From the NCBI RefSeq assembly GCF_018343545.2, contig NZ_JAGYPE020000002.1, positions 30,447 to 94,446 of the forward strand: DNA of 64,000 nucleotides. Direction: 5' to 3'. The notes below the pieces were generated by a model, which was not told the origin of the DNA, did no database searches, and saw only the letters and a list, made by a program, of their open reading frames with translations. Shown piece by piece: positions 60,530 through 64,000 of this stretch. Numbering within the stretch: position 1 is the stretch's first letter; every line of letters begins with the position of its first letter. Source of the DNA: Neobacillus citreus. Lineage in GTDB: Bacteria; Bacillota; Bacilli; Bacillales; Cytobacillaceae. Position numbers and translations under genes: made by a program.

Positions 60530-61522
60530 ATGGAGCCGCTGCTTTCTGTTCAAAACTTGAAAACGCACTTTTTTACAGATAATGGCGTGGTTCGCTCCGT
60601 TGACGGTGTCAGTTTCACCGTTAACGAGGGCGAAACGCTTGGCATAGTGGGAGAGTCGGGTTCAGGGAAAAGTGTTACCGCCCTCTCCATCATGCAATTA
60701 CTGCCACCCAGAAAAGGCAAAATTGTCGAAGGCAGCATCCGATTTGAAGGTGTTGACCTCACCAAATTGACTGATAAGAAGATGCGCAAGATTCGCGGCA
60801 ATGAAATTGCGATGATCTTCCAAGAACCGATGACAAGCCTAAACCCCAGCTACACAATTGGCAATCAAATTGGAGAAGCCCTTAGACTTCATATGAAGTT
60901 AAATAGAAAAGAAGCGGAAGAAAGAAGCATTGAGCTGCTAACTCAAGTTGGCATTCCCCGGGCTGAGAAGATTGTGAAGGACTATCCTCATCGGTTATCC
61001 GGCGGAATGCGGCAACGCGTCATGATTGCGATGGCCCTTGCCTGCAATCCTAGACTGATAATTGCGGACGAACCGACAACGGCACTCGATGTGACGATTC
61101 AGGCGCAAATTTTGGAACTGATTCAACAAATGAAGCGTAAAAGCAATACTTCCATCATGATGATTACCCATGACCTTGGCGTCGTTTCAGAAGTATGTGA
61201 CCGGGTCATTGTCATGTATGCGGGCAGGGTTGTCGAAGAAGCGGATGTAAAAACCATATTTTCTTCACCGTCCCATCCTTATACAAAAGGATTAATCGAA
61301 TCCATCCCGACCCTCGAAGAAGAGGTCGAGTGGCTCGAAACCATCCCGGGAAATGTCCCCATTCCGTCGGAAATGCCGGAGGGTTGTAAATTTGCCTCTC
61401 GATGTAAATTTGCGATGGAAGAATGCTTAAATGCAGAGCCTGAACTTTATGAGATTGATCCGGGCCAAAAATCCCGCTGTTTTTTGGCAAAGGAGGTTAA
61501 ACATGCCGTCACCGTTACTTGA
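60530..61522 (+). CDS. Oligopeptide-type ABC importer ATPase (DppD/OppD)
   Basis: 330 residues. Walker [10 protein letters not shown] near 41, Q-loop [12 protein letters not shown] near 97, signature LSGGMRQRV near 155, Walker [14 protein letters not shown] near 175. The C-terminal oligopeptide-transporter extension has [14 protein letters not shown], whose Cys residues may hold an Fe-S cluster as in DppD/DppF. Powers uptake together with the partner ATPase that starts inside its end. AGGAGG lies seven bases before the start. Confidence 0.94.
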   Translation: MEPLLSVQNLKTHFFTDNGVVRSVDGVSFTVNEGETLGIVGESGSGKSVTALSIMQLLPPRKGKIVEGSIRFEGVDLTKLTDKKMRKIRGNEIAMIFQEPMTSLNPSYTIGNQIGEALRLHMKLNRKEAEERSIELLTQVGIPRAEKIVKDYPHRLSGGMRQRVMIAMALACNPRLIIADEPTTALDVTIQAQILELIQQMKRKSNTSIMMITHDLGVVSEVCDRVIVMYAGRVVEEADVKTIFSSPSHPYTKGLIESIPTLEEEVEWLETIPGNVPIPSEMPEGCKFASRCKFAMEECLNAEPELYEIDPGQKSRCFLAKEVKHAVTVT

Positions 61523-62471
61523 AGTAAAGGATTTAAAAGTACATTTCCCTATTAAAAGCGGCTTTTTCGGAAGAAACACGAATGTTGTAAAGGCCATCGA
61601 TGGGGTGAATTTTCATATCTTCGAGAATGAAACATTTGGGTTGGTGGGGGAATCGGGCTGCGGCAAATCGACGACCGGTAAAGCGATTTTGCGGTTAATT
61701 AATTCGACGGACGGAGAGATTTTGTTTCAAGGAAAAGAGATTTCTAAGCTTCCTCATAAGGAAATGAGACCGATTTACCGAGATATTCAGTTGATATTTC
61801 AGGACCCATACGCATCACTCAATCCTCGAAAAACCGCTGGTGATTTAATTGAAGAACCAATGATTGTCAATACGGATTTTAGTCCAGAGCAGCGAAAAAG
61901 AAGGGTACATGAGCTATTGGAGGTAGTCGGGTTAAGTGCCTACCATGCTTCTAGATACCCGCACGAATTTTCAGGGGGACAACGGCAGCGGATCGGGATT
62001 GCCAAGGCGCTTTCTTTGAATCCGAAACTAATCATTGCTGATGAAGCCGTCTCGGCCCTGGACGTTTCAATCCAATCGCAGGTACTGAATTTATTAAGAC
62101 AATTGCAACGCGATTTCGGCTTAACATACTTATTTATTTCCCATGATTTAAGTGTTGTGAAGCATATTAGCGACAGAATTGGCGTGATGTATTTAGGGAA
62201 AATGGTGGAACAGGGGAGCAAGAAAAGCTTATACGAAAATCCCCTGCATCCCTATACACAAGCATTATTTTCAGCCGCACCATGCATCAACCATGATAAG
62301 AAACGGGAGCGGATTGTACTCAAAGGGGATTTGCCAAATCCAATTAATCCGCCGAAGGGATGTCCGTTTCATCCGCGCTGCTTTGTTAAAATGGCTGAGT
62401 GCGAAACCGTTACGCCAGAATTACGATACGCAGGTGATGGACACTATGTTGCCTGCCATCTATATAAATAA
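61503..62471 (+). CDS. Oligopeptide-type ABC importer ATPase (DppF/OppF)
   Basis: 322 residues. Walker A GESGCGKST near 49, FQDPYASLNPR near 98, signature FSGGQRQRIGIAKAL near 156, Walker B LIIADEAVSALDV near 179, and a C-terminal CPFHPRCFVKMAEC block. In the Walker B region Ala replaces the Pro that is usual after Glu. The ATG 61503 is preceded by AAGGAGG and overlaps the end of the first ATPase gene by 20 bases; a longer open frame begins at 61431 with no support. Confidence 0.94.
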   Translation: MPSPLLEVKDLKVHFPIKSGFFGRNTNVVKAIDGVNFHIFENETFGLVGESGCGKSTTGKAILRLINSTDGEILFQGKEISKLPHKEMRPIYRDIQLIFQDPYASLNPRKTAGDLIEEPMIVNTDFSPEQRKRRVHELLEVVGLSAYHASRYPHEFSGGQRQRIGIAKALSLNPKLIIADEAVSALDVSIQSQVLNLLRQLQRDFGLTYLFISHDLSVVKHISDRIGVMYLGKMVEQGSKKSLYENPLHPYTQALFSAAPCINHDKKRERIVLKGDLPNPINPPKGCPFHPRCFVKMAECETVTPELRYAGDGHYVACHLYK

Positions 62472-62494
62472 CGGCAAAGGAGGTGCAGGGAAGC

Positions 62495-63499
62495 TTGTCT
62501 AACTATATTACCCGCCGTATATTGCAATTATTTCCAGTTTTGATTGGAATGTCGATCATTGTTTTTTCTATCATCCACGCCATCCCGGGGGACCCAGCGA
62601 CCGTTATACTTGGCGATCAGGCCACACCGGACGCCGTCAAGGATTTAAGAGAGGAGATGGGTTTAAACAAACCTCTTACCACCCAGTATTTCGCCTATGT
62701 TACGGATATTGTGACCGGTGATTTTGGCACTTCATTAAAAACAAAAAAGCCAATCCAGGAAGAAATCATGCCGTATTTAACGGCAACCATTGAATTAATG
62801 ATCATGAGTATGCTGATTGCGATCATCATAGGGGTAAATGCCGGAATTATCGCGGCTTGGAGAAGGGCATCCTGGTTTGATTATACGGCGATGTTAATCG
62901 CTTTAATGGGTGTATCGATACCGGTATTTTGGCTTGGCCTTATGGAACAGTGGATTTTTGCTGAGAAACTAAGCTGGCTGCCCTCAACCGGACGAATAAA
63001 CGCAAGGGAACCAGTTGAAGCAATCACAGGTCTCCTTTTATTTGATACATTGATACAAGGAAATTGGGCAGGGTTTTGGGATGTATTCAAGCATTTAATT
63101 TTACCAAGTATTGCTTTGGGAACCATTCCCATGGCGGTGATTGCAAGGATTACCAGGTCAAGCATGCTTGAAGTGTTAGAGCTGGATTATGTCCGGACCG
63201 CCCGTGCCAAAGGACTGTCGGGATTCTGGGTGCTTTATAAACATGCTTTAAAAAATGCTTTTGCACCAATTTTAACAATCATTGGCATGCTAACAGGATT
63301 ATTGTTAGGTGGCGCCGTTCTGACGGAAACCATTTTCGGCTGGCCAGGTGTGGGCCGCTACATTTATGATGCGATTGGTTCTCGCGATTACCCTGTCATC
63401 CAAACCGGAATTTTAATCATTGCCACCATATTTGTGTTTGTCAATTTAATCGTCGATATCCTCTATTCACTTTTAGATCCGCGAATTAATTACCGTTAA
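62495..63499 (+). CDS. Oligopeptide-type ABC importer permease (DppB)
   Basis: 334 residues, about six membrane helices. YITRRILQLFPVLIGMSIIVF starts the DppB family; PGDPATVILG near 33, and the EAA loop DYVRTARAKGLSGFWVLYKHALKNA near 230 that contacts the ATPases, are present. TTG 62495 follows AGGAGGT at a slightly long distance; GTG 62483 is directly on the ribosome motif and thus unlikely. Partner permease begins 13 bases after the stop. Confidence 0.93.
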   Translation: MSNYITRRILQLFPVLIGMSIIVFSIIHAIPGDPATVILGDQATPDAVKDLREEMGLNKPLTTQYFAYVTDIVTGDFGTSLKTKKPIQEEIMPYLTATIELMIMSMLIAIIIGVNAGIIAAWRRASWFDYTAMLIALMGVSIPVFWLGLMEQWIFAEKLSWLPSTGRINAREPVEAITGLLLFDTLIQGNWAGFWDVFKHLILPSIALGTIPMAVIARITRSSMLEVLELDYVRTARAKGLSGFWVLYKHALKNAFAPILTIIGMLTGLLLGGAVLTETIFGWPGVGRYIYDAIGSRDYPVIQTGILIIATIFVFVNLIVDILYSLLDPRINYR

Positions 63500-63511
63500 G
63501 GAGGGAGGAAC

Positions 63512-64000
63512 TTGAAAACAGTCTTACAACCGGTAGCTGATAAACCTACCTTCAATAAATCTACTAAAAAATCATTGTGGCTGGAAGCTTGGAAAAAGCT
63601 GAAAAAGCAGCGTCCCGCCATGGTTGGGTTAGGAATTGTCCTCGTCTTTGTCTTGATGGGCATATTGGCCCCTGTTCTTACGTCGCAGCCCTACGATGGA
63701 TTTAATCCGCAGAAAACCTTGATATCTCCCAATGCAGACCATTGGTTTGGAACTGATGACCAGGGCAGGGACATTTATACGCGGATTATTTATGGTGCAA
63801 GAATTTCATTATGGATTGGCTTCTTTTCTGTCATTGGTTCGATCATCGTGGGGTCTTTTCTCGGCTTGATTGCCGGTTATTACGGGAAATGGCTAGATAC
63901 CATCATTTCACGATTCTTTGATATCATGCTTGCGTTTCCTAGTATTCTACTTGCCATTGCGATTGTCGCGATCTTAGGTCCGAGCCTCTTTAATGCACTG
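63512..64000 (+). CDS. Oligopeptide-type ABC importer permease (DppC), partial
   Basis: 163 codons are visible before the window ends. Start TTG 63512 has GGAGGGAGG just upstream. A charged N-terminus (AWKKLKKQRPAM) is followed by helix 1 (VGLGIVLVFVLMGILAPVL) and HWFGTDDQGRDIYTRIIYGARISL, the hallmark of DppC-type permeases. The EAA loop lies beyond the end. It is the last visible gene of the cluster; more genes could follow. Confidence 0.93.
   Translation, partial: MKTVLQPVADKPTFNKSTKKSLWLEAWKKLKKQRPAMVGLGIVLVFVLMGILAPVLTSQPYDGFNPQKTLISPNADHWFGTDDQGRDIYTRIIYGARISLWIGFFSVIGSIIVGSFLGLIAGYYGKWLDTIISRFFDIMLAFPSILLAIAIVAILGPSLFNAL

Overview
The window looks like a chromosomal segment of an aerobic, spore-forming low-GC Gram-positive of the Bacillaceae (Bacillus/Neobacillus-like). 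The supporting signs are AT-rich intergenic DNA, strong AGGAGG-type ribosome binding sites, frequent TTG/GTG starts, many intrinsic terminators, a SleB-type cortex hydrolase, a CcpA-type cre site, a PyrR-type leader and a cobalamin riboswitch. I see no phage genes, transposase, rRNA, tRNA or CRISPR array. Most of the window is metabolic and transport genes in short transcription units.

Layout. 1-7.8 kb: end of an MDR-family oxidoreductase, a PAP2 phosphatase, a purine-type NCS2 permease divergent from a Rieske oxygenase, purU, small proteins, an LLM flavin oxidoreductase, a membrane protein and an OsmC protein. 7.8-12 kb: a cobalamin riboswitch controlling a class I ribonucleotide reductase operon (alpha, beta, flavodoxin). 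12-24.8 kb: exported 5'-nucleotidase, DMT transporter, exported M14 peptidase, M20 amidohydrolase, sulfite-oxidase-family enzyme, DUF3800 protein, an MFS drug pump divergent from its probable TetR regulator, and an orphan ArgH-like lyase. 24.8-34.4 kb: FAD monooxygenase divergent from an EthD protein, a class I amidotransferase-like hydrolase, a 52-bp tandem repeat, a YoaK-type protein, a second LLM enzyme, an RMD1-type protein, an ArsR regulator divergent from an MBL hydrolase, and a DUF2935 protein.

34.4-42.6 kb holds two notable regulatory systems. The first is an AAHS-type MFS transporter whose leader carries two PyrR binding loops, one in an attenuator and one covering the ribosome binding site. 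The second is a sigma-54 island: an enhancer-binding activator, a 47-residue accessory protein plus Na+/solute symporter, and an OYE-type flavin/Fe-S dehydrogenase, with a near-consensus -24/-12 promoter in front of each target unit. 42.6-48.5 kb: SleB-type hydrolase, then a CitST-like two-component pair, a cre-controlled CitMHS citrate transporter and an AEC carrier.

48.5-51.6 kb: a TubZ/FtsZ-like GTPase without an obvious TubR partner, a convergent coiled-coil protein, a spermidine-synthase-like protein and a small Cys-containing membrane peptide. 51.7-64 kb (running off the end): one long same-strand cluster encoding a PaaK-type acyl-CoA ligase, an amidohydrolase-fold protein, a thioredoxin-like protein, two paralogous peptide-type binding lipoproteins, a CaiB-type CoA-transferase, an amidase and a complete Dpp/Opp-type ABC importer. 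Together they look like an uptake and degradation pathway for an unknown amide- or acid-containing substrate.

The best candidates for undescribed biology are this last operon, the dual PyrR control of an MFS carrier, the sigma-54 island, and the orphan tubulin-like GTPase. Functions are assigned by family motifs read by eye; no database search was possible.
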